Of a stretch of 64,000 bases of DNA, positions 52,553 to 61,652 are shown in pieces. Origin of the DNA: Saprospiraceae bacterium UBA7687 (GTDB lineage Bacteria > Bacteroidota > Bacteroidia > Chitinophagales > Saprospiraceae). Under the pieces are notes generated by a model. It was not told the origin of the DNA and did no database searches. It saw only the letters and a list, made by a program, of their open reading frames with translations. Each line of letters opens with the position of its first letter. Positions within the stretch are counted from its first letter, which is position 1. A program made the translations under genes and the position numbers. Location of the stretch: NCBI GenBank assembly GCA_002482845.1, contig DLGT01000072.1, forward strand, positions 23,626-87,625. The letters are read 5' to 3'.

Positions 52553-52603
52553 ACACTCTTTACCGAATTAAAAAATATTTTTAAATTATTTTAAAAAAAA
52601 ATT

Positions 52604-54763
52604 CTAAACTTTTAAACCTTTTGCTTTTTCTATCACTGCATCAGCTATTCCCTTAGGTGCTGGTGAGAAGTGACTGAACTCCATACTACTAGATGCTCTA
52701 CCAGAAGTGATCGTTCTAAGCTGTGTTACATAACCAAACATCTCTGCCAAAGGCACTTCTGCTTGTATCGCTACAGCACCACCAGATCTTGTGTCTTGGC
52801 CTTTTGGTAATCCTCTTCTTCTGTTAAGGTCACCAATAACAGATCCTACATACTCATCTGGAGATACTACTTCCAACTTCATGATTGGCTCAAGCAAAAC
52901 TGGATTACACTTCTTAGATGCTTCCTTAAATCCTTCTTTAGCACATAGTTCGAATGCCAAAGGTTTTGAATCCACTGCGTGGGTCTGACCATCAAACAAT
53001 CTCACCTTCATACTATCGATGTGGTAACCAGCTAGAATACCGTTATCCATCATAGAAGTAAATCCTTTTACAATTGAAGCAAAATATTCTTTAGGAACTG
53101 ATCCCCCGAAAATGTCATTTACAAACTGAAGTTTAGTCTTGCCTGATTTGAAATCTTCTGATTCCAAAAATTTCTCATCAGCAGGTCCTAATTCGAAAGA
53201 CATCTGCGCAAATAAACCCGAACCACCTGATTGTTTTTTCAATCTTTCTGTATGTTCGACACTCGCAGTTAATGCTTCCTTATAATTTACTTGTGGCGCA
53301 CCTTCGTTTACCTCAACTTTAAACTCTCTTCTAAGTCTGTCCACAATGATCTCTAAGTGAAGCTCACCCATACCACTGATAACAGTTTGGTTGGTTTCCT
53401 CATCATATTTCACTCTGAATGTCGGATCTTCTTCTGAAAGTTTATTTAAGGCCATACCTAGTTTATCAAGATCTTTTTGAGTTTTAGGCTCAATAGCAAG
53501 ACCGATAACTGGTTCTGGGAATACCATACTTTCAAGTACGATTGGTTTGCTTTCGTCACATAGTGTATCACCTGTACGAATATCTTTAAAACCTACACCT
53601 GCCGCTATATCACCAGCTTCCACTCTATCAATAGCGTTTTGCTTGTTTGCATGCATTTGGTATAGACGCGAAATTCTTTCTTTGTTACCTGAACGTGTAT
53701 TCAATACATATGAACCTGCGTCCAAAGCACCTGAATATACTCTCATAAATGCTAACCTACCTACATATGGGTCAGTTGCAATTTTGAATGCCAATGCCGC
53801 GAAAGGCTCATTAACAGATGGCTTTCTTTGCTCTTCTAATTCTGTTTTTGGGTTAGTACCTGTAATGGCATCTACATCCAAAGGACATGGTAAGTAAGCA
53901 CAAACTGCATCTAGTACCGCTTGAACACCTTTGTTTTTGAAAGCTGAGCCACACATTACCGGAGTAAATGCTAGATCCATAACTGCTGTACGAACAGCTG
54001 CTTTAATCTCTGCTTCTGTGATTGAATTTGGATCTTCAAAGAATTTTTCCATTAATTCAACATCATACTCTGCTACAGCTTCAATGAGTTTTGCTCTGTA
54101 CTCTATTACAGTATCTGCGATATCAGCAGGTATTTCGATTTCTTTGTAAGTCATACCTTGGTCTTCATCATTCCATACCATGGCAACATTACTAATCAAA
54201 TCTACAGCACCTCTAAATTTTTCCTCAGCTCCGATCGGAACTTGAAGTGGAATCGCATTAGCACCTAATTTTTCTTTTATATCATTTACTACGTTAAAGA
54301 AATCTGCACCTGATCTATCCATTTTGTTAACGAAAGCGATACTTGGTACACGGTATCTTTCTGCAAGTCTCCAGTTAGTCTCAGACTGTGGCTCTACACC
54401 ATCAACTGCACTAAATAAGAAAACTAATCCGTCCAATACTCTTAATGATCTGTTTACTTCTACTGTAAAATCTACGTGACCTGGAGTATCGATAATGTTA
54501 AAGTGGTATGGTTGTGTTTCATCAGTTGGCTTACCTTGTATAGTTGGGTAACTCCAGCTACAAGTAGTTGCCGCAGAAGTAATGGTAATACCTCTCTCTT
54601 GCTCTTGTTCCATCCAGTCCATGGTAGCAGCGCCATCATGTACCTCACCTATCTTATGACTTATCCCTGTGTAATATAGGATACGCTCTGTAGTGGTCGT
54701 TTTACCTGCATCAATGTGTGCAGCAATACCAATATTTCTGGTAAATTTAAGATCCTTTGCCAT
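52604..54763 (-). CDS. fusA: Elongation factor G
   Basis: A 719-residue translocation GTPase. G1 GIAAHIDAGKTTTTERILY, the switch I region ERGITITSAATT, G3 DTPGHVDFT and G4 NKMDRSGAD are intact; domains II to V follow, with the domain IV loop GILAGYHIDSMKVRLFDG and the C-terminal PIMKLEVVSPDEYVGSVIGDLNRRRG. It follows rpsG by 60 bases. tuf, which follows fusA in many bacteria, is absent here. Confidence 0.98.
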   Translation of the reverse strand: MAKDLKFTRNIGIAAHIDAGKTTTTERILYYTGISHKIGEVHDGAATMDWMEQEQERGITITSAATTCSWSYPTIQGKPTDETQPYHFNIIDTPGHVDFTVEVNRSLRVLDGLVFLFSAVDGVEPQSETNWRLAERYRVPSIAFVNKMDRSGADFFNVVNDIKEKLGANAIPLQVPIGAEEKFRGAVDLISNVAMVWNDEDQGMTYKEIEIPADIADTVIEYRAKLIEAVAEYDVELMEKFFEDPNSITEAEIKAAVRTAVMDLAFTPVMCGSAFKNKGVQAVLDAVCAYLPCPLDVDAITGTNPKTELEEQRKPSVNEPFAALAFKIATDPYVGRLAFMRVYSGALDAGSYVLNTRSGNKERISRLYQMHANKQNAIDRVEAGDIAAGVGFKDIRTGDTLCDESKPIVLESMVFPEPVIGLAIEPKTQKDLDKLGMALNKLSEEDPTFRVKYDEETNQTVISGMGELHLEIIVDRLRREFKVEVNEGAPQVNYKEALTASVEHTERLKKQSGGSGLFAQMSFELGPADEKFLESEDFKSGKTKLQFVNDIFGGSVPKEYFASIVKGFTSMMDNGILAGYHIDSMKVRLFDGQTHAVDSKPLAFELCAKEGFKEASKKCNPVLLEPIMKLEVVSPDEYVGSVIGDLNRRRGLPKGQDTRSGGAVAIQAEVPLAEMFGYVTQLRTITSGRASSSMEFSHFSPAPKGIADAVIEKAKGLKV

Positions 54764-54823
54764 GATTATGGTTATAAGATTTTATAGATCGATTAAAAAA
54801 TAATGTTTCAGAAAAAAAATAAA

Positions 54824-55291
54824 TTACGCTTTGAAATGTGCGAAAGCTCTGTTTGCTTCAGCCATTCTGTGCGTATCTTCTCTTCTTTTTACTGCGGCAC
54901 CTTCACCTTTGCTTGCTGCGATCAATTCTGCAGATAATTTTTCTGCCATTCCTTTTCCGCTTCTAGCTCTTGAGAATCTGATTACCCACTTCATACCAAT
55001 AGAAAGTCTTCTAGCTGGTCTGATTTCAGTAGGAATTTGGAAAGTCGCCCCACCAATTCTTTTACTTCTAACTTCTACAGCTGGCATAACATTTTCTAAT
55101 GCCTTCTTCCAAATTTCATGAGGGTTTTCACTTATTCTACTTTCTATTTTATCCATAGCGTCATAGAATATTGCGTAAGAAACACTTTTCTTACCTTCCC
55201 ACATCATGTTGTTTACAAATTGAGTAACCATTGGATCACCATATCGTGGATCTGGTGCTATTACTCTCTTTTTTGGTTTTCTTTTTCTCAT
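54824..55291 (-). CDS. rpsG: Ribosomal protein uS7
   Basis: A 155-residue primary binder of the 16S 3' domain. PDPRYGDPMVTQFVNNMMWEGKKSVSYAIFYDAMD near the N-terminus and KRREDTHRMAEANRAFAHFK at the end are diagnostic. Second gene of the str block. Confidence 0.99.
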   Translation of the reverse strand: MRKRKPKKRVIAPDPRYGDPMVTQFVNNMMWEGKKSVSYAIFYDAMDKIESRISENPHEIWKKALENVMPAVEVRSKRIGGATFQIPTEIRPARRLSIGMKWVIRFSRARSGKGMAEKLSAELIAASKGEGAAVKRREDTHRMAEANRAFAHFKA

Positions 55292-55329
55292 CTTTCGATA
55301 AAATTATTATAATGATCTTAAACGATTTA

Positions 55330-55704
55330 TTATTTCTTAGGTGCTTTTGCACCATATTTTGAACGGCTTTGCAATCTCTTCGCAACACCTGCAGTATCTA
55401 ATGCTCCTCTGACGATAGTGTATCTCACACCTGGAAGATCTTTTACTCTACCACCTCTTACCAATACGATAGAGTGTTCTTGTAAGTTGTGTCCTTCACC
55501 TGGGATATAGCAAATTACTTCGATACCATTCGTCATTCTTACTTTGGCAACTTTTCTAAGTGCAGAGTTTGGTTTCTTCGGTGTCGTAGTATAAACCCTT
55601 GTACAAACTCCTCTTTTCTGAGGGCATGAGTCAAGTGCTCTAGATTTACTGGCAACCACCACTTTCTCTCTACCTTTTTTAACTAACTGATTTATAGTTG
55701 GCAT
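55330..55704 (-). CDS. rpsL: Ribosomal protein uS12
   Basis: A 124-residue decoding-centre protein and first gene of the superoperon. MPTINQLVKKGREKVV, then TPKKPNSALRKVAKVRMTNGIEV, the GEGHNLQEHSIVLVRGGRVKDLPGVRY loop with the methylthiolated Asp position, and the basic C-terminus RSKYGAKAPKK. The two lysines whose mutation usually gives streptomycin resistance (PKKPNS and RVKDLPG regions) have the wild-type sequence. Confidence 0.99.
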   Translation of the reverse strand: MPTINQLVKKGREKVVVASKSRALDSCPQKRGVCTRVYTTTPKKPNSALRKVAKVRMTNGIEVICYIPGEGHNLQEHSIVLVRGGRVKDLPGVRYTIVRGALDTAGVAKRLQSRSKYGAKAPKK

Positions 55705-56180
55705 ATGTGCAAATTTAAATAAAATTTTGATATTTTCTCGAAGAAATTCAACGCTTCTTCAAAAAGAGACGCAAAGGTATTATTATTTTCCTAATGAAAG
55801 GTAGAATTTTGAAATATTTTTTTCAATAAAATGTTGAAATCTAATGCATTCCATTTTCAAAAAGCATTTTTTGATCTCCAAACCAAATTTTAACCAAAAA
55901 CATATTTAATTATTTGAATGTATAAAAGTCTATCTATGTTTAATAAAATCCCAATCAACACCTTATCATCTTTTGAAAGACACTAAATAATTGATACTGA
56001 TGGAATTGCTAAAACTTAATATTAAATTATTGTAAAAATCAAGGTTTTAAGCCAAAAATACGACAACAATGATAAAAATCCCCAATTTTTCGATTTGTAA
56101 TTGGAACAAAAAAACAATTTACTTTAGTTGAAATATTTTAATTACTTATGACTTTGCATTGGGCAAAATTGAATAAATCA
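55705..56180. other. Intergenic region upstream of rpsL
   Basis: Holds the rpsL -7 box and AT-rich sequence. I see no small gene, hairpin or repeat in the 400 bases to the right of the promoter, up to the DUF1801 remnant. Confidence 0.5.
55772..55779 (-). promoter_or_regulatory. -7 promoter box of the ribosomal superoperon
   Basis: The minus strand reads TACCTTTG, an exact TAnnTTTG match 68 bases before the rpsL ATG. The leader would be about 60 bases and includes GAAGAAGCGTTGAATTTCTTC, which can form a weak hairpin. Confidence 0.6.
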
Positions 56181-56519
56181 ATGAACACATAAGTAAGCGG
56201 ATATATAGAAAATGCTCCTATTGAACAAAAGAAGATCATACTAGTAGTGAGAACCATCATTCATCATAACGTGCAAAACGTAGTGAAAGAGTTCAAATGG
56301 CGCAGACCTATCTTTAAAACGACCAAAGACTTTGCTTGTTTTTTAATCAATAAAAATTATCTGACTATTTAGTTTACCAAAGATATTGAAAAACTTGAAG
56401 ACGCCAACAATATTTTAGAAGGAACAGGAAAAACTATGCGTCAAATGAAGTTGAAACATGTATCGCAATTCGACTCCGACTTATTGACAAAATGGCTTGT
56501 AGCTATGACAAATGAGTAA
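56181..56519 (+). pseudogene. DUF1801 (YdhG-like) gene broken by two in-frame stops
   Basis: A single continuous frame reads, from ATG at 56181, a TAA as codon 4, then YIENAPIEQKKIILVVRTIIH and VKEFKWRRPIFKTTKDFACF, a TAG after LINKNYLTI, then LEDANNILEGTGKTMRQMKLKH and FDSDLLTKWLVAMTNE to the stop at 56519. The order and spacing match DUF1801 proteins of about 112 residues: two nonsense mutations, no frameshift. The gene is probably inactive. Nothing suggests recoding of these codons. Confidence 0.8.
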
Positions 56520-56529
56520 GAAGCATTTA

Positions 56530-56634
56530 ATGAAAATAAAAACTATATTCCAATTGTTAGAAAAAAACATATTTCCCTTCGATCAACAACAACTTAAAAA
56601 CGTTGATTTACTTCACGAAATAAAAAAAAAGTAA
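56530..56634 (+). CDS. Possible 34-residue small ORF
   Basis: ATG at 56530 to TAA at 56632-56634, reading MKIKTIFQLLEKNIFPFDQQ and a short Lys-rich end. It starts 10 bases after the DUF1801 remnant. No family, promoter or RBS supports it, so it may be chance or debris of a former gene. Confidence 0.15.
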   Translation: MKIKTIFQLLEKNIFPFDQQQLKNVDLLHEIKKK

Positions 56635-56774
56635 CGAGTCAATATTTTATTACGTTACATTGCTACATATAAATATTGAATAAAATACAGTTATATAACC
56701 CATGTTTTACCATTCATATTTATAACCCCAAACCATCATAAATTACCCACAACAAATTTCCTAACAAATAAACA

Positions 56775-57665
56775 ATGCTGAACTTTAATTATTTATCAAA
56801 CCTATTTCTTTGGCTAATATTAATCATTTTACCAAACCTATTGAAAGCTCAACCCATGGACTACACCATTCAAGATGTGACATTTGTGAGTCAAGGTGAC
56901 ACGCTTGCTGGCTCAATAGTAAATCCTAAAAATCCAATTGCTGCAGTTGTAATTGTACATGGGTCTGATCCTGTAAAAAGAGAAATGGAATTTGCAAAAC
57001 AGCTCGCAGCACAAGGTATTGCTGTGTTGACGTATGATAAACGCGGAGTTGGAGAATCTGGGGGCATATATGTTGGACCTTCGGTTGGTACTAATAATAT
57101 TGATTCAACAAATCTGAATCTTTTGGCTCACGATGCAAGTACAGCTTTAAATACATTTCGTACCTTTTTGAATACTATAAAACTACCTATGGGATTAATC
57201 GGCTTCAGTCAGGCAGGCTGGATCATACCTTTGACAGCAGAAATGAATAAAAATGTAAATTTTATGGTTATATTCAGTGGACCAGTTATCAGCACACTCG
57301 AACAGTTAAGATTTCAATTCTACACAAATGGGGATGAACATTTTTGGAAGACACACACAGAAGCCGATGTTCGCGATCATATAAAAAATGCACCGGACAA
57401 GTATCAGTTTGTAGAAACAAATCCACATGTACAGCTTAGTAATCTCACAATACCTGGTCTATGGATATTTGGCGGAAAAGATATTCAGGTTCCTGTCGAA
57501 ATTTGTATGGAAAATCTAGATAAACTAACTTTGGTCGGCAAAAAATATACTTATCGATTGTTTCCTGAGCTTGGACACAATACTTCCTTCTCTGAATCGC
57601 CAGTACCTGTACAAGAAGCGATTCAATGGATAAAAGACTTGAGTATCAGAAAAATAGTCAAATAA
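56775..57665 (+). CDS. Exported alpha/beta-hydrolase (S33-like serine hydrolase)
   Basis: A 296-residue protein with an N-terminal signal (residues 1-25, ending LLKAQ). The alpha/beta-hydrolase elements are in order: VVIVHGSDPVKREMEFAKQLA (oxyanion HG), LTYDKRGVGESGG, GLIGFSQAGWI with the nucleophile near Ser145, the acid in FGGKDIQVPVE and the His in FPELGHNTSF. It resembles periplasmic peptidases or esterases of the S33/DUF-BAAT-like group; the substrate is unknown. It is a lone gene between a broken gene and the AraC regulator. Confidence 0.88.
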   Translation: MLNFNYLSNLFLWLILIILPNLLKAQPMDYTIQDVTFVSQGDTLAGSIVNPKNPIAAVVIVHGSDPVKREMEFAKQLAAQGIAVLTYDKRGVGESGGIYVGPSVGTNNIDSTNLNLLAHDASTALNTFRTFLNTIKLPMGLIGFSQAGWIIPLTAEMNKNVNFMVIFSGPVISTLEQLRFQFYTNGDEHFWKTHTEADVRDHIKNAPDKYQFVETNPHVQLSNLTIPGLWIFGGKDIQVPVEICMENLDKLTLVGKKYTYRLFPELGHNTSFSESPVPVQEAIQWIKDLSIRKIVK

Positions 57666-58045
57666 AAACCCTTCTATATTGTTTGTCTTGACCCATTAAT
57701 TAGACGCAAACTACCAATCCTAGTTTGTTAATATGTAGATGGTTAAGTCATTATTCTAACGCGGATTATGCGCTAGAACTTCGACCCGAAAAGTTAAAAT
57801 ACAATAAATCAGATATTTATAATCGAAAAGCGCACCTTTAAATGTATTCAATATTGATCACATAAAAGATTGTATTTTGGTATTTAGAATGGAGTAAAAT
57901 TATTATTCTTGACGGCACATGAATTTATTAAAACTAAAATATGATCCTACTAAACTCTGTAGTATCTTTGTGCAAGATTATATCGAAAATATTTGTTGTT
58001 TGATAATAAGACTTTTCTTTTAACAAAATCCAACATTTGCCATTG
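57666..58045. other. Intergenic region before the AraC-type regulator
   Basis: AT-rich spacer with an exact -7 box at 57963-57970. TTCTAACGCGGATTATGCGC near 57754 recalls the end region of mobile-element flanks, but no inverted partner was found. No gene is apparent. Confidence 0.4.
57963..57970 (+). promoter_or_regulatory. -7 promoter box of the AraC-type regulator
   Basis: TATCTTTG, an exact TAnnTTTG match, 75 bases before the ATG at 58046. Confidence 0.5.
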
Positions 58046-58861
58046 ATGATTTATCAAACATACAGCCCTCAGGCCAAATTAAAATCCTTAGTCAAATTTT
58101 ATTGGACATTAGAAGTACCTTTTGACCCTAATAATCAAAAGCAAAAAATCGTCCCTGATGGATGTATTGAAATGACATTTAATTTGGGAGACAATATAAA
58201 AAGATTCGTTTCAGACACCGAATTTATCCTTAACCCAAATGCAATGGTTATGGGGCAAAGAACAAAATCTTATGATATTTTGCCTATTGGTGATGTCGAT
58301 ACCATCGCAATCTGTTTTTATCCACATGGATTCGCCAACTTCGTAAATATTCCACTCGAAATGTTGGTTGACAAAGAAACACCAATTGCAGAACTTTTCG
58401 ACAGTTCAGAAGCCAATGAATTGGAGCAACAAATCTTTCAAGCTTTAGACACACAACAAAGAATTGAGATAATAGAAACTTATTTACTAAAAAAACTAAA
58501 AGAAAAAACTACCATTAGCAATATAGTTAAATCGACCGTCGATATACTTCTGAAAACTAATGGTAGCACCTCAATAAATAACATCTTGAAAGACGACATA
58601 TCAAAACGACGACAACTTGAAAGACACTTTAAAAAACAAATTGGGATAAGCCCTAAACAATTGGGTAAAGTGATTAGGCTTCAAACTACATTACAAATGA
58701 TGGTAAATCAAAAAGCTGAAACTTTGACGGACATAGCTTATGAAAATGAATATTTCGATCAAAATCACTTTATAAAAGATTTCAAAGAATTTGTAGGCAT
58801 TACACCAAAAGAATTTTCTGGTAATGAAAATATGGCGCTTTCTACCCTATTCTATAAATAA
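58046..58861 (+). CDS. AraC-family transcriptional regulator
   Basis: About 271 residues. The N-terminal part (YSPQAKLKSLVKFYWTLEVPFD, KIVPDGCIEMTFNLGD) matches the DUF6597-type sensor domain common in Bacteroidota AraC proteins. The C-terminal HTH pair includes KRRQLERHFKKQIGISPKQLGKVIRLQTTL and LTDIAYENEYFDQNHFIKDFKEFVGITPKEF, the usual AraC second-helix signature. An in-frame TTG three codons earlier is less likely than this ATG. It is directly upstream of a VOC lipoprotein gene that has its own promoter and may be its target. Confidence 0.9.
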   Translation: MIYQTYSPQAKLKSLVKFYWTLEVPFDPNNQKQKIVPDGCIEMTFNLGDNIKRFVSDTEFILNPNAMVMGQRTKSYDILPIGDVDTIAICFYPHGFANFVNIPLEMLVDKETPIAELFDSSEANELEQQIFQALDTQQRIEIIETYLLKKLKEKTTISNIVKSTVDILLKTNGSTSINNILKDDISKRRQLERHFKKQIGISPKQLGKVIRLQTTLQMMVNQKAETLTDIAYENEYFDQNHFIKDFKEFVGITPKEFSGNENMALSTLFYK

Positions 58862-58907
58862 AATCTCCTGTGTCGCATTTTTACTATTTTGACACAAAAT
58901 GCTCATC

Positions 58908-58915
58908 TACATTTG
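58908..58915 (+). promoter_or_regulatory. -33/-7 promoter of the VOC lipoprotein gene
   Basis: TACATTTG at 58908-58915 with TTTG at 58888-58891, about 20 bases earlier, so both elements of a Bacteroidota promoter are present. Transcription would begin inside the longer open frame, which fixes the start at 58940. Confidence 0.65.
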
Positions 58916-58939
58916 CGTCAAAATTTAAACAAAGTAAAA

Positions 58940-59437
58940 ATGGTAGTAAATAAGTTTATCCTTGCATCATTGTTTTTGAGCATATTTTTTGCTTCGTGTT
59001 CAAATCCAAAAAAGTCAAATGCAGAAAGCACCTCATCAGACACATTAACAAATTTAAAAGTAAAAGAAATGAACAGTTATGTTTCAATGTTCGAAATACC
59101 CGCAACGGATATTTCTCGAGCAATTAATTTTTATCAACAATTATTGGACATTAAAATTGAAAAAATTGATGTCGAAGGTATGCAAATGGGCATTCTACCC
59201 TATGAAGGACAAATGGTATCAGGCGTAATCATCCAGTCAGATGGATATAAACCATCATCAGATGGAGTTACAATGTATTTAAATGCTGGAGATAACCTAC
59301 AAGCAAAACTTGATATATTAGAGAAAAATGGTGGAAAAATAATAACGCCCAAAACAGAACATGCCGATGGTAGCGGCTTCTTCGCTATATTCCTTGATTC
59401 AGAAGGTAATAAAATGGCGCTCAATGCCCCACAATAG
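58940..59437 (+). CDS. VOC-family (glyoxalase-like) lipoprotein
   Basis: A 165-residue protein with a lipoprotein signal ending SIFFASC (Cys near residue 20), then a Ser/Thr/Lys linker and a VOC domain from about residue 40: YVSMFEIPATDISRAINFYQQLLDIKI, GVTMYLNAGDNLQAKLDILEKNGGKI and FFAIFLDSEGNKMALNAP. VOC proteins include glyoxalases and resistance proteins, usually metal-dependent; one common ligand position at the first strand is Glu or His and is Glu here (FEIPA). A membrane-bound VOC is uncommon. Its role is unknown. The AraC gene upstream is the likely regulator. Confidence 0.85.
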   Translation: MVVNKFILASLFLSIFFASCSNPKKSNAESTSSDTLTNLKVKEMNSYVSMFEIPATDISRAINFYQQLLDIKIEKIDVEGMQMGILPYEGQMVSGVIIQSDGYKPSSDGVTMYLNAGDNLQAKLDILEKNGGKIITPKTEHADGSGFFAIFLDSEGNKMALNAPQ

Positions 59438-59443
59438 ATAAGT

Positions 59444-59522
59444 AAGCGCGAACGATAGATATATAAAATACGCTTAGTACTTTTATCAATATTTTATACG
59501 ACAAATTTATTCGTTCGCGCTT
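59444..59522. repeat. 79-base nested palindrome
   Basis: AAGCGCGAACGA (59444-59455) is perfectly complementary to TCGTTCGCGCTT (59511-59522). Inside, TATAAAATA (59462-59470) pairs with TATTTTATA (59490-59498). It lies just after the VOC stop codon (7 bases). It is too large for a plain terminator and has no T-run; its GC-rich arms stand out in AT-rich surroundings. Confidence 0.7.
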
Positions 59523-59689
59523 TAATAAGGTTCAAACAAAACATAAATGGTTTTTTAGAGCAAATACTTTGATACAATTGGACAAAAATTCTATTCATTC
59601 ATTTTTACAAAATCTCATTTTACCCCTGACATACTGTTGTCAGAAACCTATTTTATTTTTGTCCTTGTATTAATTTTTACGTACAAATT

Positions 59690-60212
59690 ATGGACAATAA
59701 TTACATTTTAGAAATTATAGCTTCACAATACAAAGCTTGTCTTGGTATGCTTCGACAAGCAATAGAAAAAGTACCCTTAGAACAATGAAAATTTCAACAA
59801 TCCAACATGGCAAATCGCTTATCATACTTTATGGGCAACAAAATTTTATTTAGGTAAAAATCCAGAAAGTTATATCACATTTCCAAAAGCAATTGAAGGT
59901 GCAGAGAGTCTAGGTGGTGCTCTAGATTGGGAAAATCCCGATACAGATGTATCCATTGAAGGCTTTCAAACAAAAGATGAATTACTTCATTTTATGGATC
60001 TGCTAGAAGTTGATTTGTTACAAAGTATTGAAGCCTTACCAATTCATGAAACATCAGGTTTTGAATGGTATCCATACACAAGGTTGGAAATGCATATCAA
60101 CAGTATTCGCCATATTCAACATCATACAGCACAGATTATTGAACGTCTAAAAGCCAATGGAATCACTGGTTCCCCATGGTGGGCAGACCAAAACCAACCG
60201 CAAGCGTGGTAA
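59690..60212 (+). pseudogene. DinB-family protein, frameshifted
   Basis: Starts at ATG 59690 (MDNNYILEIIASQYKACLGML) and runs into a TGA after PLEQ. With one base removed near 59785-59792 (an AAAA run), the frame continues FNNPTWQIAYHTLWATKFYLG and reaches the end at 60212 with LEMHINSIRHIQHHTAQIIERL. The four-helix DinB fold with its metal-binding His positions (IAYHTLW and HIQHH) is complete apart from the shift. Whether the single-base insertion is a real mutation or a read error cannot be told from this sequence. Confidence 0.8.
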
Positions 60213-60359
60213 ATCACTTTGATGTATGCTGTGAAAGTTTAGTAAAATGTAGTTCGTAGATTGGAATCTTTATGAGCCTAACTATGGATAACTATTATTT
60301 GTAATATTGTGATATTGTTAATAACTAATTACATTTGTGATAAGCAGTAAAATTTTAGC

Positions 60360-61097
60360 ATGAAATTTTTAATTTTGAACTTAAAAATAACCATATTAGT
60401 TATCCAGTGCTTTTGGACTTCCATCCTTTTTTGTCAATCTGATCTCTTGAATCAAGATTCAGATTATTTATTTTGGCAAAATGGAAGTAGGATAACATTT
60501 GATGATTACAAAGTACAACATACTGGAGTACATGCTGAACTTGCCCTTTGGACAGTCCTAGATCTACCACAAAATACATCAGAAATGAGACCTACTCAAA
60601 TGAGATTCTATATCGCACCAGTTTGTGCTCGGCTAATATCTCGTGCTGAAACAAATGATTCATTGCTCATTGCTGTTGATAATATTTATTTCGACATTCT
60701 TGAATTATCTGCAAGATCTGCTAGAGCTAAACTATATAGTTTACCTGACTCTTTAATGAGTACAACAGAATTATCAAAAAAATTCATGCTCATAGTCCAA
60801 GAAATGCATGAAAACAGACTTAGAATGAACCGAAAATTTTATAATGACATGTTTCGAAACAAAAAAGAAAATGCATTAAAGAATTGGCAGAAAATGTTGA
60901 CTGATGATCTAAGCTTTACAACAAAATGGTCAACACCTCTTGTAGATTGCCACAGATTCTTACAAAACATCCCAATAGAATCTGGCTTTGAAGAAGATAT
61001 CCACTCCAATGCTATCTTACTTGATATCAATGAACAAGTCCTTTCACGAAATATATGGCATGCAGAATTTTGTCAGATTTCGAGATTCAAAAAATAA
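60360..61097 (+). CDS. Exported hypothetical protein
   Basis: A 245-residue protein with a signal peptide (residues 1-26, ending LFCQ). The mature part has LFWQNGSRITFDDYK early, an Ala/Arg/Leu-rich helical middle (LSARSARAKLYSLPDS) and a Lys/Met-rich helix (MLIVQEMHENRLRMNRKFYNDMF). The WxxxxxITFDDYK pattern recalls the start of an uncharacterised Bacteroidota family (DUF922-like), but the match is weak. No function is assigned. Confidence 0.65.
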   Translation: MKFLILNLKITILVIQCFWTSILFCQSDLLNQDSDYLFWQNGSRITFDDYKVQHTGVHAELALWTVLDLPQNTSEMRPTQMRFYIAPVCARLISRAETNDSLLIAVDNIYFDILELSARSARAKLYSLPDSLMSTTELSKKFMLIVQEMHENRLRMNRKFYNDMFRNKKENALKNWQKMLTDDLSFTTKWSTPLVDCHRFLQNIPIESGFEEDIHSNAILLDINEQVLSRNIWHAEFCQISRFKK

Positions 61098-61249
61098 ATC
61101 AACAAAATTAAGAACTACGATTTTATTGGAAGTTCTTATCTCAGAATTTGCCCTTTATAATAAAACTAATTTAGGTAAGTAATAAGCCATAGCCAAATCA
61201 AAAAACGAATATAATTAGAAAACTAATCATGGTTCTATTTATCGAAAAA

Positions 61250-61609
61250 TTAATTGGACACTCCTTCTATCCCATGCATAATTTTATTCCTATGCTGAAA
61301 TCCCCATTTTTCCATAGCAATTAAGACATCACCCAAAGTTTCACTATAAGGTGTCAATTCATATTGTACCGTCACGGGTTTGGTATCACAGACTTTGCGA
61401 CTGACCAATCCGTTCATTTCCAATTCTTGCAATTCTTTGGACAAGATACGCGGGGAAATTCCTGCTTCTCTCGATAACTCATTAAATCCCTTTTTACCAC
61501 TGCGCAATACAGAGATCAATACCAATTTCCACTTTCCTCCCACGATGTCTAGGGTGTCTCTAATTGCCATTTTGGCTTTTGCGCAACTTTCTATCGAATG
61601 TGTTTCCAT
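61250..61609 (-). CDS. HxlR-family winged-helix regulator
   Basis: A 119-residue DNA-binding protein. It has the usual Cys near the N-terminus (IESCAKAKMAIRDTLDIVGGKWKLVLISVL), FNELSREAGISPRILSKELQELEMNGLVSRKV as the winged helix, and the C-terminal YELTPYSETLGDVLIAMEKWG. Such regulators often sense thiol or quinone stress. It is divergent from a DoxX gene, a classical pairing, and two direct repeats in the shared spacer are a likely operator. Confidence 0.94.
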   Translation of the reverse strand: METHSIESCAKAKMAIRDTLDIVGGKWKLVLISVLRSGKKGFNELSREAGISPRILSKELQELEMNGLVSRKVCDTKPVTVQYELTPYSETLGDVLIAMEKWGFQHRNKIMHGIEGVSN

Positions 61610-61611
61610 AT

Positions 61612-61645
61612 ACTATTCTTTTTGTAAGTACTATCCTTTTTGTAA
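61612..61645. promoter_or_regulatory. Direct repeats in the hxlR/doxX spacer (probable HxlR operator)
   Basis: ACTATTCTTTTTGTAA (61612-61627) and ACTATCCTTTTTGTAA (61630-61645), 15 of 16 identical, with an 18-base period. They lie between the hxlR ATG (61609) and its -7 box. Confidence 0.65.
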
Positions 61646-61652
61646 CAGATAT

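Noticed and set aside
56340..56380. Pyrrolysine-type read-through of TAG in the DUF1801 gene
   Set aside because: A second stop (TAA) lies at codon 4 and no pyrrolysine machinery is known in this group; a plain pseudogene is simpler.
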